This document shows positions 36,225 through 44,891 of a DNA stretch of 64,000 bases, piece by piece. Source of the stretch: a bacterium HR10 (GTDB lineage Bacteria > Acidobacteriota > Blastocatellia > HR10); assembly GCA_002923315.1 (NCBI GenBank), contig BEHM01000006.1, forward strand, positions 21,489-85,488, read 5' to 3'. Made by a program: the position numbers and the translations under genes. Each line of letters begins with the position of its first letter. Positions within the stretch are counted from its first letter, which is position 1. The notes beneath the pieces are model-generated. The model had not been told where the DNA came from. It saw only the letters and a list, made by a program, of their open reading frames with translations, and made no database searches.

Positions 36225-37142
36225 ATGGGCCGGTACATCCTCAAGCGCCTGTTGTTCGCCCTTCCGTTGCTGTGGCTCGTTCTCACGCTCACGTTCTTCC
36301 TGGTGCGGTGGGCTCCGGGGAAGCCCTTTCGTCGGGAGCGCGCCGTACCGGCGGAGATCGAGGCGCATCTGGATCGCCATTATGGTCTGGATCAACCCTG
36401 GCCTGTGCAATACGCGAACTATCTGCGAGGGCTCGCGCGTCTGGATTTCGGCCCTTCGTATCGGTATCCCGAGGTGACGGTGCGCGAGATCCTGTGGCGC
36501 GGCTTTCGCGTCTCTGCACCGATCGGCTTTGTCGCTTATGCGTTGGCTCTGGGCGTCGGCGTACCGCTCGGCGTGGGAGCGGCGCTTCGACCGAGAGCCG
36601 TGTGGGTGCGCGCGCTGATGGGAGTGGCCGTCTTGGGCGTGAGCACGCCGAATTTCGTGCTCGGGCCGCTTCTTGTCCTGCTCTTCAGTCTGACGCTCTA
36701 TTGGGTTCCTCCGGCCGGGTGGGGAGAAGGGCGCCATCTGGTGCTACCTGTGCTCACGCTCTCGGCTGCCTATATCGCCTATATCGCGCGCTTGACGCAA
36801 AGCGGGTTGCAACAGGCGCTCGCGCAAGACTATCTCCGAACGGCTCGCGCCAAGGGGCTTCGCCCACGCGCGGTCCTTCTGCGGCATGCCTTGCGCCCGG
36901 CCCTGCTGCCCGTGCTCTCGTTCACCGGTCCCTCACTGGCGTTCCTGCTGGCGGGAACCGTGGTCATCGAGAAGATCTTCGCCATTCCGGGGCTCGGCCA
37001 TTTCTTCGTCCAGGCCGCCCTCAATCGCGATTATACGCTGATCCTGGGGATCGTCTCGCTCACGTCGGTCTTGCTCATCGTGCTCAACCTGGTGGCGGAC
37101 ATCGCGATGGCGCGCCTGGATCCGCGGATCACCCTCAGATGA
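36225..37142 (+). CDS. oppB: Peptide ABC transporter permease (OppB-like)
   Basis: A 305-residue membrane protein with about six transmembrane helices. It starts MGRYILKRLLFALPLLWLVL and carries the inner-membrane permease EAA-type loop (DYLRTARAKGLRPRAVLLRH). The C-terminal FAIPGLGHFFVQAALNRDYTL is typical of OppB/DppB. It pairs with the OppC-like permease, whose start overlaps its stop by 4 nt. Confidence 0.92.
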   Translation: MGRYILKRLLFALPLLWLVLTLTFFLVRWAPGKPFRRERAVPAEIEAHLDRHYGLDQPWPVQYANYLRGLARLDFGPSYRYPEVTVREILWRGFRVSAPIGFVAYALALGVGVPLGVGAALRPRAVWVRALMGVAVLGVSTPNFVLGPLLVLLFSLTLYWVPPAGWGEGRHLVLPVLTLSAAYIAYIARLTQSGLQQALAQDYLRTARAKGLRPRAVLLRHALRPALLPVLSFTGPSLAFLLAGTVVIEKIFAIPGLGHFFVQAALNRDYTLILGIVSLTSVLLIVLNLVADIAMARLDPRITLR

Positions 37143-38125
37143 ACGCCCTCATGAATCGGGAGCCGTCCACTCGCCACGAGCGTCGGCAAGACATGGAGTG
37201 GGAAGAGCCGTCGCCGATCAGGACAAGAACGCCGCTTCAACGCCCCTCGGTTCTTCTGGCGACCGGAATCCTCGCCCTCATCAGTGCGGCCGTCGTGATC
37301 GGCCCGATGTGGCTCTCCTACGGATACGATCAGGCTGATCTGGACCTGGGGCTCTCCCCCCCGAGCCTCTCGAATGGGCATTATCTGGGAACAGACATCT
37401 TGGGACGCGATCTGCTGGCACGCCTCCTCTATGGCGGGCGCATCTCCCTGCTTGTGGCGCTGGTCGCCACGGTGATCTCGACCGTGATCGGTACCCTCTA
37501 CGGCGCCCTCTCCGGGTACTTCGGCGGGCGCGTGGACGACGTGATGATGCGCGTGGTTGATCTGTTGTTCTCGCTCCCCTATCTCTTCCTCGTGCTCGTG
37601 CTCATGGCGCTCTTTGCGGAGCCGGAGGTCGTAGATCCCATGATCCGTCTTCTCCGCTGGCATCCGGAGGGAGCGTGGGCTGAGTGGCTGCGAGGTCCGG
37701 GTGTGCGCATGGTCTTGCTCTTCGTCGCCCTGGGCGCCGTCTCCTGGCTGACGCTCGCGCGAATCGTGCGCGGGCAGGTCCTGGCGCTCAAGAATGAGCT
37801 CTTCGTCGAAGCCGCGCGCGCGGCCGGAGCTGGAACGTGGCATATCCTCTTCCGCCACCTCATCCCGAACGCGGGCGGACCGATCCTCGCCTACACGGTG
37901 CTCACCATCCCCTCGGTCATGCTGCAGGAAGCTTTCATCAGCTTCCTCGGCTTGGGCATTCAAGCACCACAAGCGAGCTGGGGGACGCTCGTCCACGACG
38001 GCGTCGAGGCGATGAGCGTCGCGCCCTGGCTGTTCATCTTCCCGGCCGGGACCATGGTGCTCGTCCTCTTCTGCTTCCACGTCGTCGGCGAGGCGTTGCG
38101 CGAAGCCTGGGAGCGACGCGCCTGA
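37139..38125 (+). CDS. oppC: Peptide ABC transporter permease (OppC-like)
   Basis: A 328-residue permease with an N-terminal OppC-N segment and LGTDILGRDLLARLLYGGRI, a signature of the DppC/OppC family. The EAA loop is FVEAARAAGAGTWHILFRHL, and the C-terminal FISFLGLGIQAPQASWGTLV is also diagnostic. Start ATG 37139 overlaps the oppB stop. The operon ends here without OppD/OppF ATPase genes, so the importer must borrow ATPases encoded elsewhere. Confidence 0.92.
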   Translation: MNALMNREPSTRHERRQDMEWEEPSPIRTRTPLQRPSVLLATGILALISAAVVIGPMWLSYGYDQADLDLGLSPPSLSNGHYLGTDILGRDLLARLLYGGRISLLVALVATVISTVIGTLYGALSGYFGGRVDDVMMRVVDLLFSLPYLFLVLVLMALFAEPEVVDPMIRLLRWHPEGAWAEWLRGPGVRMVLLFVALGAVSWLTLARIVRGQVLALKNELFVEAARAAGAGTWHILFRHLIPNAGGPILAYTVLTIPSVMLQEAFISFLGLGIQAPQASWGTLVHDGVEAMSVAPWLFIFPAGTMVLVLFCFHVVGEALREAWERRA

Positions 38126-38128
38126 GCT

Positions 38129-38148
38129 GGGCGCGCGAGGCCGCGCCC
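38129..38148 (+). terminator. GC-rich hairpin after oppC
   Basis: GGGCGCG-(6 nt)-CGCGCCC directly after the oppC stop codon. There is no T-tract, so termination efficiency is unclear. Confidence 0.35.
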
Positions 38149-38238
38149 CCTCCAGCGGGCGCATCTGTCCTGTGCGAGGGCGACCATGTGCGGATATCGC
38201 CTGAGTTCGGTAGAATACGTGATGTGCGAGGTGAGACG

Positions 38239-39102
38239 ATGCCTATGATGCGACATCGGACGGCTTACGGCGCTTGGGCTCTCCTTCTGCTCCTTGGATT
38301 CCTCTCCGCGCCAGCGCGCGCCATCGGTCCATCTCGTGGCGCCGCGCAGACCGTGGATGGCGTCCCCGTTGAGGAGATCATCCGAAAGTTCGCCGAGAAT
38401 GAGAGCCGCTTGCGCCAGGAGTTCAAGAATTTCCTCTTCCGACAGGACATCACCATTCAAACGCTCGGGCCACGCGGCCTCGTGACGGGGGAATTCCGGC
38501 GCGTCTCCGAGATCATCGTGAACGATCGGGGTGAGCGAGAGGAGCGCATCCTCTACTTCCCCGTCCCCACGCTCCGCGAGATCGTCGTCACGCAATACGA
38601 TTTCGCCGATTTCGCCGGAATTCAGCCGTTCGCGCTGGGCGTGGAGGACCTCCCCAAATACCTCGTCACCTATGTCGGACGCGAGCGCATTGATGAGATT
38701 GACACCTACGTCTTCGACGTTCGCCCTCGGCGTCCTCCCGATCCGAAGAAGATGCACGAGCGGTACTTCCAAGGACGCATCTGGGTGGATACGGTGGACT
38801 TGATGATCGTGAAGGTCCAGGGCAAGGGCTTGCCCGAGGATCGGGAGAATAAGTTCCCGCGATTTGAAACCTACCGGGAGAACATCGAAGACAAGCTGTG
38901 GTTCCCGACCTATACCTACGCGGATGACGTTCTGGATTTCCCAGGGCGTTCGGTTCGCGTCCGCATGGTGATTCGCTACACGAACTATCGCCGATTCAGC
39001 GGGAAGATCGAGATCGGTGATATTGAGCCGGAGCCCGAGGAGAAGGGGAAGAGCGGGAAGCCCGCGGGGAAGCCCGGAGAGCGGAAGCCCGAGAGGCCGT
39101 AG
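38239..39102 (+). CDS. Exported outer-membrane lipoprotein-sorting-like protein
   Basis: A 287-residue protein with a signal peptide (AYGAWALLLLLGFLSAPARA). Its beta-sheet region (IYVGRERID-type YLVTYVGRERIDEIDTYVF, FQGRIWVDTVDLMIVKVQGK, NKFPRFETYRENIEDKLWFP) resembles the LolA/LppX-like fold annotated as 'outer membrane lipoprotein-sorting protein'. The C-terminus is Lys/Pro/Gly-rich. It probably binds a lipid or lipoprotein in the periplasm; this is inference from fold-like pattern. GAGGTGAG (38228-38235) precedes ATG 38239. Confidence 0.65.
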   Translation: MPMMRHRTAYGAWALLLLLGFLSAPARAIGPSRGAAQTVDGVPVEEIIRKFAENESRLRQEFKNFLFRQDITIQTLGPRGLVTGEFRRVSEIIVNDRGEREERILYFPVPTLREIVVTQYDFADFAGIQPFALGVEDLPKYLVTYVGRERIDEIDTYVFDVRPRRPPDPKKMHERYFQGRIWVDTVDLMIVKVQGKGLPEDRENKFPRFETYRENIEDKLWFPTYTYADDVLDFPGRSVRVRMVIRYTNYRRFSGKIEIGDIEPEPEEKGKSGKPAGKPGERKPERP

Positions 39103-39166
39103 TGCCTTTGGACGAACATCGCGCGTCCGCGAAGGACGGAACAGAGATCGTGGGAGGGCGGCAGCG

Positions 39167-41083
39167 ATGCGGCATATCATCGTCGGCACCGCCGGCCATA
39201 TTGATCACGGCAAGACGGCTTTGGTGAAGGCGCTGACCGGCATTGATACGGATCGGTTGAAGGAAGAGAAGGAGCGAGGGATCACGATTGACCTCGGGTT
39301 CGCCTTCCTCACGCTCGGGGAGACGCGCTTCGGGTTCGTGGATGTTCCCGGACATGAGCGCTTCGTGAAGAACATGCTCGCGGGGGCGCATGGGATTGAC
39401 CTGGTGCTGTTGGTCGTGGCGGCCGATGAATCGGTGATGCCGCAGACGCGCGAGCATTTCGACATCTGTCGGCTTCTGCGGGTGAAATCCGGGCTGATCG
39501 CCATCACGAAAGTGGATCTGGTGGACGCGGAGATGCTCGAGCTGGTCGAGGCCGAGGTGCGCGATCTCGTGGCGGGATCGTTTCTGGAGGGAGCGCCCAT
39601 CGTCCGGGTCAGCTCGCGCACGGGGGAAGGGATCGAGGCGTTGAAAGACGCGCTCGTGCGTGTAGCGGCGACTGTCGCCGAGAAGCGACGCGAGGCCGTC
39701 CCGCGCTTGCCCATTGATCGCGTCTTCACGGTGAAGGGCTTCGGGACCGTCGTCACGGGGACGTTGATCGCCGGGCAGTTCGCCGTGGGCGATGAGGTGG
39801 ACATCCTTCCTCTCCAGCGTCGTGCGCTGATTCGTGGCCTTCAGGTGCATGGGCACTCCGTCGCCGTCGCCGTGGCGGGAGAACGAACGGCGATGAATCT
39901 GCACGGGGTCACTGTCGAAGAGCTCGAGCGCGGTCAGGTCGTCGTCGCGAGCCGTCGCTTCGTCCCCACCTCGCTGATTGACGCCCGCCTGGAGTTGCTC
40001 CCCACAGCGCCCCAGGCGCTGCAGACGCGCGCGCGCCTTCGGCTTCATGTGGGGACGGCCGAGATCCTGGCGCGCGTCGTCCTGCTGGATCGCATGGAGT
40101 TGCGGCCGGGCGAGTCCGGCCTCGTCCAATTTCGTCTGGAGACGCCGACGTTCGCGCTGCCTGGCGATCGGTTCATCGTTCGGCGATATTCGCCGCCGCT
40201 CACTATCGGCGGTGGAGAGATCCTCGATGCTCTGCCGGAGAAACACCGAGCCTTTCGCCCCGCGGCCGAGGGGAGAGAAGCCGTCATCACCACGCGGCTT
40301 CAGCTGGAAGCGGCGGACGCGCGAGAGCGGCTCGCGCTCTGGGTGGAGATGGCCGGGGAACGCGGGCGAAGTTACCCCGAACTCGCCGCGCGCACGGATC
40401 TGACGGCGACTCAGCTCGAAGACGCTTTGCGCGCCCACGTCGCTGCGGGGCGCCTCGTCGAGACCTCGAGCACCCCGCGCCATTTCCTGTCACGCGCTGC
40501 TTATGAAGCGATGCGGGAGAGGCTCAGACACGCGCTCGCGACGTTTCATCGCGAGCACCCGTTAGATCCCGGGATGCCGCGCCGCGAGGCGCGCGCGCTC
40601 CTCCCGCGCGAGGTCCCGGAGTCCGTCGCCTCGGAGCTTCTGGCGCGCTTGTGTCAGGAGCCCGAATTTCGAGCCGAACGCGAATGGGTGCGCCTGGCGA
40701 CGCATGTCGTGCAGCTCTCGGAGGAAGAGGCGGAGATCGAGCGGAAGCTTCTGGAGGCTTTTGAGCGGGCCGGGTGGCAGCCGCCGGTCCTGGAAGAGGT
40801 GATCGCTCAGTTTCAGCTCGATCCCGAGAAGGCGCGCAAGCTCTATCACCGGCTCCTTCAGCGGGGAGCGCTCGTGCGCGTGGGCGAGCACACGTTCGCG
40901 GCTGAAGCCCTTCGTGCGCTCGTCGAGCGCGTCCGCGCGCGGAAGGCCATCAGCGAGCGGCTCGATGTGGGCGCGTTCAAAGAGCTGACGGGCGTGTCGC
41001 GAAAGTACGCCATTCCTCTCCTGGAATACCTCGATCGCCAGCACGTCACGCGCCGCGTGGGCAACGAGCGCATCATCTTGTGA
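39167..41083 (+). CDS. selB: Selenocysteine-specific translation elongation factor SelB
   Basis: A 638-residue EF-Tu-like GTPase. G1 is [13 protein letters not shown], the switch I threonine is in [13 protein letters not shown]3 is [12 protein letters not shown] and G4 is TKVDL. Two beta-barrel domains follow, then C-terminal winged-helix repeats ([40 protein letters not shown]) that in SelB bind the SECIS hairpin. It delivers Sec-tRNA to in-frame UGA codons, implying that the organism makes selenoproteins. No selA, selD or selC gene was found in the window. GGGAGG precedes ATG 39167. Confidence 0.95.
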   Translation: MRHIIVGTAGHIDHGKTALVKALTGIDTDRLKEEKERGITIDLGFAFLTLGETRFGFVDVPGHERFVKNMLAGAHGIDLVLLVVAADESVMPQTREHFDICRLLRVKSGLIAITKVDLVDAEMLELVEAEVRDLVAGSFLEGAPIVRVSSRTGEGIEALKDALVRVAATVAEKRREAVPRLPIDRVFTVKGFGTVVTGTLIAGQFAVGDEVDILPLQRRALIRGLQVHGHSVAVAVAGERTAMNLHGVTVEELERGQVVVASRRFVPTSLIDARLELLPTAPQALQTRARLRLHVGTAEILARVVLLDRMELRPGESGLVQFRLETPTFALPGDRFIVRRYSPPLTIGGGEILDALPEKHRAFRPAAEGREAVITTRLQLEAADARERLALWVEMAGERGRSYPELAARTDLTATQLEDALRAHVAAGRLVETSSTPRHFLSRAAYEAMRERLRHALATFHREHPLDPGMPRREARALLPREVPESVASELLARLCQEPEFRAEREWVRLATHVVQLSEEEAEIERKLLEAFERAGWQPPVLEEVIAQFQLDPEKARKLYHRLLQRGALVRVGEHTFAAEALRALVERVRARKAISERLDVGAFKELTGVSRKYAIPLLEYLDRQHVTRRVGNERIIL

Positions 41084-41095
41084 GGGGATCGCGGT

Positions 41096-41854
41096 TCACG
41101 TCTGGAACCATCGGTCGCCCCGCTCGCGCAGAGCATCGAGCGTGGCCTGCAAGTGCGCCCGCTTTCGCTCAAGGAGCGCGTCGTCGGCGTCCGCGGGAAC
41201 CGTGATCGGTGGTCCCAGCAGAACGACCGCGCGAGTGAAGGGTTTGGGGATTTGGAAGCGATCCCAACTGGGCAGCTCCCAAAACGATGCGGCCGAGATG
41301 TGAAAGGGCAGGATGGCGTGGCCCGTCAGCTTGGCGAGCATCACGGCGCCCGGTTTGGCCACATACACCGGCCCGCGCGGTCCATCGATAGTGAACGCGA
41401 CATCGAGGCCGCGGTGGAGGCAGGCGGCCATCAGCAGCAGCGCGCGATTCCCCCCCCGGGTGGAGGATCCGCGCGCCGCCCCATATCCGAATCGCTGGAT
41501 GAATCGCGCGATGTATTCGCCGTCGAAGCTTTGGCTCGTCATCACGACAATGCCCCGGTGCCGCCAGAACCATGTCGCGAGGAAGATCCGATTATGCCAG
41601 AACGCATAGATGATGCGTTTCCCCGCGCGGCGAATCTCGTCATAGTACTGACCGTCCACAACTGTCCATCGAATGGTGCGCCCGAAGGCAGCGATCCACC
41701 AGTAGCCGAGCACGCCGAGCGCCCGGATGCCCCACCGCTCCCAAAACGAGTAGGACGAGAGGTCGGCGAACTCATAGACGCGACGGTACAGGTGGGTGTC
41801 GTCCAGGGACCGCAAAGGAGGATTGAGGAGAAGGCGAGGCCTCTCACCGCTCAT
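41096..41854 (-). CDS. DUF374/LPLAT-type acyltransferase
   Basis: A 252-residue protein of the lysophospholipid acyltransferase superfamily. It shows IIYAFWHNRIFLATWFWRHR in place of the HX4D-type motif, the SQSFDGEYIARFIQRFGYGA segment, and TIDGPRGPVYVAKPGAVMLA, the diagnostic DUF374 signature. Relatives are linked to lipid A or outer-membrane lipid acylation. It is convergent with selB and follows the small coiled-coil gene on the minus strand with a 25-nt gap. Confidence 0.85.
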   Translation of the reverse strand: MSGERPRLLLNPPLRSLDDTHLYRRVYEFADLSSYSFWERWGIRALGVLGYWWIAAFGRTIRWTVVDGQYYDEIRRAGKRIIYAFWHNRIFLATWFWRHRGIVVMTSQSFDGEYIARFIQRFGYGAARGSSTRGGNRALLLMAACLHRGLDVAFTIDGPRGPVYVAKPGAVMLAKLTGHAILPFHISAASFWELPSWDRFQIPKPFTRAVVLLGPPITVPADADDALLERKRAHLQATLDALRERGDRWFQT

Positions 41855-41879
41855 TCGGTCGCGCTCTCGTACGGAGAGA

Positions 41880-42095
41880 TTACCGGGACGCCGCCTCCTG
41901 GGCCTCCAGGTCCCGAATGCGCTCCTCGATCCCTTGCAGCTCTCGCTCCAGCTTCTCCTTGAGCCGTTTCAGATACTCGATCTTCTCCCGGCGCGTGTAG
42001 AAGCGGCGGCCGAAGAGCCAGAGGTCCTCGATGTCCTTCCAGTCAATGTAAAAGCCGAATCCGAAGGGGAAAACCCCCCAGGCACATCCTCTCAT
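41880..42095 (-). CDS. Small protein with C-terminal coiled coil (DUF5320-like)
   Basis: A 71-residue protein. The N-terminus is Gly/Phe-rich (GCAWGVFPFGFGFYIDW), and the C-terminal ~40 residues form a charged coiled coil (EYLKRLKEKLERELQGIEER). The layout recalls small DUF5320-type proteins. AGGAGGT is 7 nt before ATG 42095, and an extended -10 promoter lies ~37 nt upstream, which support real expression. It appears to be the first gene of an operon with the acyltransferase. Function unknown. Confidence 0.65.
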   Translation of the reverse strand: MRGCAWGVFPFGFGFYIDWKDIEDLWLFGRRFYTRREKIEYLKRLKEKLERELQGIEERIRDLEAQEAASR

Positions 42096-42131
42096 CTCCG
42101 CCACCTCCTCTCAGCCATGATGCCGGAGACA

Positions 42132-42140
42132 ATTATACCA
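42132..42140 (-). promoter_or_regulatory. Extended -10 promoter for the small coiled-coil gene
   Basis: On the minus strand TGGTATAAT, a perfect -10 with the TGn extension. No good -35 at the usual distance, as expected for extended -10 promoters. Confidence 0.55.
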
Positions 42141-42195
42141 AACGGAGGGCGCGCTGTGCGTCCGACCGGAGGCGCGTCGTGCGCGTTTCGCCGAT

Positions 42196-42225
42196 TTGCT
42201 TTTCATTGTCCGGCCGCGGTAGACT
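42196..42225 (+). promoter_or_regulatory. Candidate promoter for the HEPN/MNT pair
   Basis: TTGCTT (42196-42201), 18 nt, TAGACT (42220-42225). Only 13 nt separate the -10 from ATG 42239, suggesting a very short leader. Confidence 0.45.
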
Positions 42226-42238
42226 GCGTGACGGGCAC

Positions 42239-42628
42239 ATGGCGCGACGTCATGCGGATTGGTTGGCGCAGGCGCGACGCGACCTGAAGGCCGCGCGGGA
42301 TAGCCTTGCGGATGGGAACTACGAGTGGTGCGCCTTTCAGGCGCAGCAGGCGGCCGAAAAGGCGCTGAAGGCGCTGCTGCGGTTCCATCACCGCGAAATC
42401 CACGGGCATACTCTGGTGCGGTTGCTCAAACAGATCGAGGACATCGGGCCCATCCCGGCTGACTTGCCCGCTATGGCCCGGGAATTGGACCGCCACTATA
42501 TCCAGCCGCGCTATCCGAACGCCTTCGCCGAAGGCTATCCGGGCGAGTTCTACGATGAGGAGACGGCCACGCGGTGCCTTCGATATGCGGAAGAGATCCT
42601 CGCTTTCGTCGAAAACCGCATTGGTTGA
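42239..42628 (+). CDS. HEPN-domain protein (HEPN/MNT pair)
   Basis: A 129-residue all-helical HEPN protein: DWLAQARRDLKAARDSL, then YEWCAFQAQQAAEKALKALL, HGHTLVRLLKQI, and a C-terminal YDEETATRCLRYAEEIL. Some HEPN proteins are RNases in toxin-antitoxin pairs; others act as substrate-recruiting partners for nucleotidyltransferases. The Rx4-6H RNase motif typical of HepT toxins is not clear here. The MNT gene follows directly and overlaps. The start lacks a good ribosome binding site. Confidence 0.85.
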   Translation: MARRHADWLAQARRDLKAARDSLADGNYEWCAFQAQQAAEKALKALLRFHHREIHGHTLVRLLKQIEDIGPIPADLPAMARELDRHYIQPRYPNAFAEGYPGEFYDEETATRCLRYAEEILAFVENRIG

Positions 42629-43022
42629 GTATCCGCACTGGCCGGAAGTGCGACGCTTCATGGAAGGCGTCCTCCGCCTGAAGCCGGTGCTCATGGTGCT
42701 CTTTGGCTCGGTGGCCCGGGGAGACTTCACGCAAGAGAGCGATGCCGATGTGTTGGTCATCTTCGAGCGGCCCGTGGATTGGGCGACCGTCTATGCTCAC
42801 AGCCAGGGCATGGTGCAGCCATTTGTCACGACGGTGGATGAAGTGCTCGCGCAGATCCGCCAGGGCGAGCCGTTCTTCATCGAGGTGGTGGAGGAGGGGA
42901 AGGTCCTGTACGAAGTCGATCAGATGCACGAGCGATTGCTGGCGGAAGCCGCGAGGGCGAAACGCCGGTGGGGGCTCGTGCGAACCGCCGACGGGTGGGA
43001 GTGGGGAAAGTCTTCGCGCTGA
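42585..43022 (+). CDS. MNT-type nucleotidyltransferase (HEPN/MNT pair)
   Basis: A protein of about 145 residues with the minimal nucleotidyltransferase signature FGSVARGDFTQESDADVLVI (Gly41, Ser42, Asp53 and Asp55 of the active site). It is predicted to transfer nucleotides, for example AMPylating its HEPN partner as in the MntA/HepT system. The start is uncertain: ATG 42555, ATG 42585 and TTG 42621 are all in frame and none has a strong ribosome binding site. All overlap the HEPN gene, supporting coupled expression. Confidence 0.8.
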   Translation: MRKRSSLSSKTALVEYPHWPEVRRFMEGVLRLKPVLMVLFGSVARGDFTQESDADVLVIFERPVDWATVYAHSQGMVQPFVTTVDEVLAQIRQGEPFFIEVVEEGKVLYEVDQMHERLLAEAARAKRRWGLVRTADGWEWGKSSR

Positions 43023-43027
43023 AGGCG

Positions 43028-43048
43028 GAGCTTCGTCTGACGAGGCTC
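43028..43048. terminator. Hairpin between convergent MNT and etfA genes
   Basis: GAGCTTCG-TCTGA-CGAGGCTC, an 8-bp stem with one wobble pair, 5 nt after the MNT stop codon. It could terminate either strand; no long T-tract. Confidence 0.4.
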
Positions 43049-43110
43049 AGAATGACGCGTGGGAGGGCGCCGTCGCGAACGCCTCTCGCCACTTCGGCCA
43101 CGCGAGCGGG

Positions 43111-44094
43111 TTATTCCTTGAGCTGCTCCAGCGCCTTGATGAGTGCGGGGACGATCTCGAAGAGGTCGCCGACGATGCCATAATCGGCGATATCGAAGAT
43201 CGGCGCTTCCGGGTCCTTATTGATGGCGACGATGGTGCGCGAACCTTTCATCCCGACGACATGCTGAATCGCGCCGGAGATCCCGATGGCGAGATAGAGC
43301 TTGGGCGAGACCGTCTGGCCGGAGCTGCCGATCTGACGATCCATCGGGAGCCACCCACTGTCGCACACGGGGCGCGAGGCTCCGATCTCCGCATTGAGGA
43401 CCTCGGCGAGCCGACGGATCAGGGCCAAATTCTCCTCGCTCTTGATGCCGCGTCCGACGGCGACAATACGCTCGGCTGAACTGAGGTCCACGGCCTGCTT
43501 CGCCTCGCGAAAGACCTCCAGCGGACGCGTCCGAATCGGCACCTGACGCAGATCGAGCGAGATCGCGCGGATGGGGACCGGCTCGGAGGCCGCTTCGACC
43601 TCATCCGCGCGAAAGGCTCCCGCTTGAAAGGTGACCAGATATGGGGGATCATCTGCGAATCGGACATCGGCGTGGATCTTCCCCTGAAAGATCGGCCGCG
43701 TGTAGATCACCGTTCCATCGTCCACGCGGTATCCGAGGCAATCGCTGATGAGCGCTTTGCCGAGCGCCGCCGCCAGCTTCGGCGCGAAATCGCGCGCTTG
43801 ATAGGTATGGCTCATGAGGACGAAAGCGGGAGCCTCGCGGCGGATCACTTCGCTGAGCGCCGCCGTATACCCGTCAGGCGTGTACTCGGCCAATCGCTCA
43901 TCTTCGACCACGAGGACCTCGCGGAGCCGCTTCGCGGCCAGCTCTTCGGCCAGTCCCCGGACGTCGCGCCCCAAGAGAACCGCCGAGACCGATCCATTCA
44001 GGTGAGCGGCCAGGCGTTGTCCGGCCACGATCGCCTCCCAGGTCGCCCGATTGAGCTTACCATCGCGATGTTCGGCAAGGGTGAAAATCTTCAT
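43111..44094 (-). CDS. etfA: Electron transfer flavoprotein alpha subunit
   Basis: A 327-residue FAD-binding ETF alpha. It begins MKIFTLAEHRDGKLNRATWE, and the C-terminal FAD domain has VAVGRGIKSEENL, SRPVCDSGWLPMDRQIGSSG and LYLAIGISGAIQHVVGMKGS, all family hallmarks. It shuttles electrons from acyl-CoA and related dehydrogenases to the quinone pool. ATG 44094 has GGAG just upstream; a GTG at 44100 is an alternative. It follows etfB by 13 nt at the end of the fatty-acid synthesis cluster. Confidence 0.95.
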   Translation of the reverse strand: MKIFTLAEHRDGKLNRATWEAIVAGQRLAAHLNGSVSAVLLGRDVRGLAEELAAKRLREVLVVEDERLAEYTPDGYTAALSEVIRREAPAFVLMSHTYQARDFAPKLAAALGKALISDCLGYRVDDGTVIYTRPIFQGKIHADVRFADDPPYLVTFQAGAFRADEVEAASEPVPIRAISLDLRQVPIRTRPLEVFREAKQAVDLSSAERIVAVGRGIKSEENLALIRRLAEVLNAEIGASRPVCDSGWLPMDRQIGSSGQTVSPKLYLAIGISGAIQHVVGMKGSRTIVAINKDPEAPIFDIADYGIVGDLFEIVPALIKALEQLKE

Positions 44095-44107
44095 CTCCAC
44101 TCCTTCC

Positions 44108-44887
44108 TCACAAGATCTTCGCTTCGTATCTCAATTTCTCGACGAGTCGGACGGCGATCTCCTCCGGCGTGCCTTCGAGGAACTCGGTGCGCTTCGCTTT
44201 CGTGGGGAAGAAGACACGCATCAGTTCCTGCTTGTTGCGCAACGCTTCGGCCGAGAGGCCGAGGTCGGCGAGCGTCAGACGCCGCAGCTCCTTCTTCTTG
44301 GCGCCCATGATGCCTTTGAGCGTCGCGTAGCGCGGCTGATTGATCCCGGATTGGATTGTCAGGAGTGCGGGCAGCGGCAGCTCGACCCATTGGAACCATC
44401 CGGCCTCCAGTTCGCGCTTCACCTTCAATCGGCCATCGAGCACCTCGATCTGCATGACGATCGTCGCATGCGGGAGCCCGAGGAATTCCGCCAGGATGAC
44501 GCCCGTCTGCGCATACCCGTGGTCGTCCGATTGCAGTCCCGTGAGGATGAGATCGAACGATTCGCGACGCAACGCCTCGGCGAGCACGCGCGCCGTGTTG
44601 AACGCATCCAGCCCTTCGAAGGCCGGATCCAGCAGGTGCAGCGCTCGATCCGCGCCTTTGGCGAGCGCTTCCCGCAGGACCTGCTCGACGCGCGCCGGTC
44701 CGAGCGAGCACGCGATGACCTCTCCCCCCAGGCGCTCTTTCAATCGCAACGCCTCTTCGAGCGCATACGCATCCGGCTCGTTGATCTCCCAGCTCAGATC
44801 GGCGTCTTTGATCCATGTCCCCGCCTCGTTGAGGCGCAAGGCCAGATCGCGCTTGGGGACCTGCTTCAGGCATACGATGATCTTCAT
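44108..44887 (-). CDS. etfB: Electron transfer flavoprotein beta subunit
   Basis: A 259-residue ETF beta. It starts MKIIVCLKQVPKRDLALRLN, with EPDAYALEEALRLKERLGGE and LILTGLQSDDHGYAQTGVIL, the AMP-binding pattern of the family. It forms the ETF heterodimer with EtfA. It begins 4 nt after the fabF stop codon, so it is almost certainly on the fab transcript, an arrangement that joins fatty-acid synthesis to a flavoprotein of oxidation pathways. Confidence 0.95.
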   Translation of the reverse strand: MKIIVCLKQVPKRDLALRLNEAGTWIKDADLSWEINEPDAYALEEALRLKERLGGEVIACSLGPARVEQVLREALAKGADRALHLLDPAFEGLDAFNTARVLAEALRRESFDLILTGLQSDDHGYAQTGVILAEFLGLPHATIVMQIEVLDGRLKVKRELEAGWFQWVELPLPALLTIQSGINQPRYATLKGIMGAKKKELRRLTLADLGLSAEALRNKQELMRVFFPTKAKRTEFLEGTPEEIAVRLVEKLRYEAKIL

Positions 44888-44891
44888 AGGC

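Noticed and set aside
39103..39166. Selenocysteine tRNA (selC) next to selB
   Set aside because: The gap is only 64 nt and shows no tRNA-like arms; other gaps in the window were also checked by eye without success.
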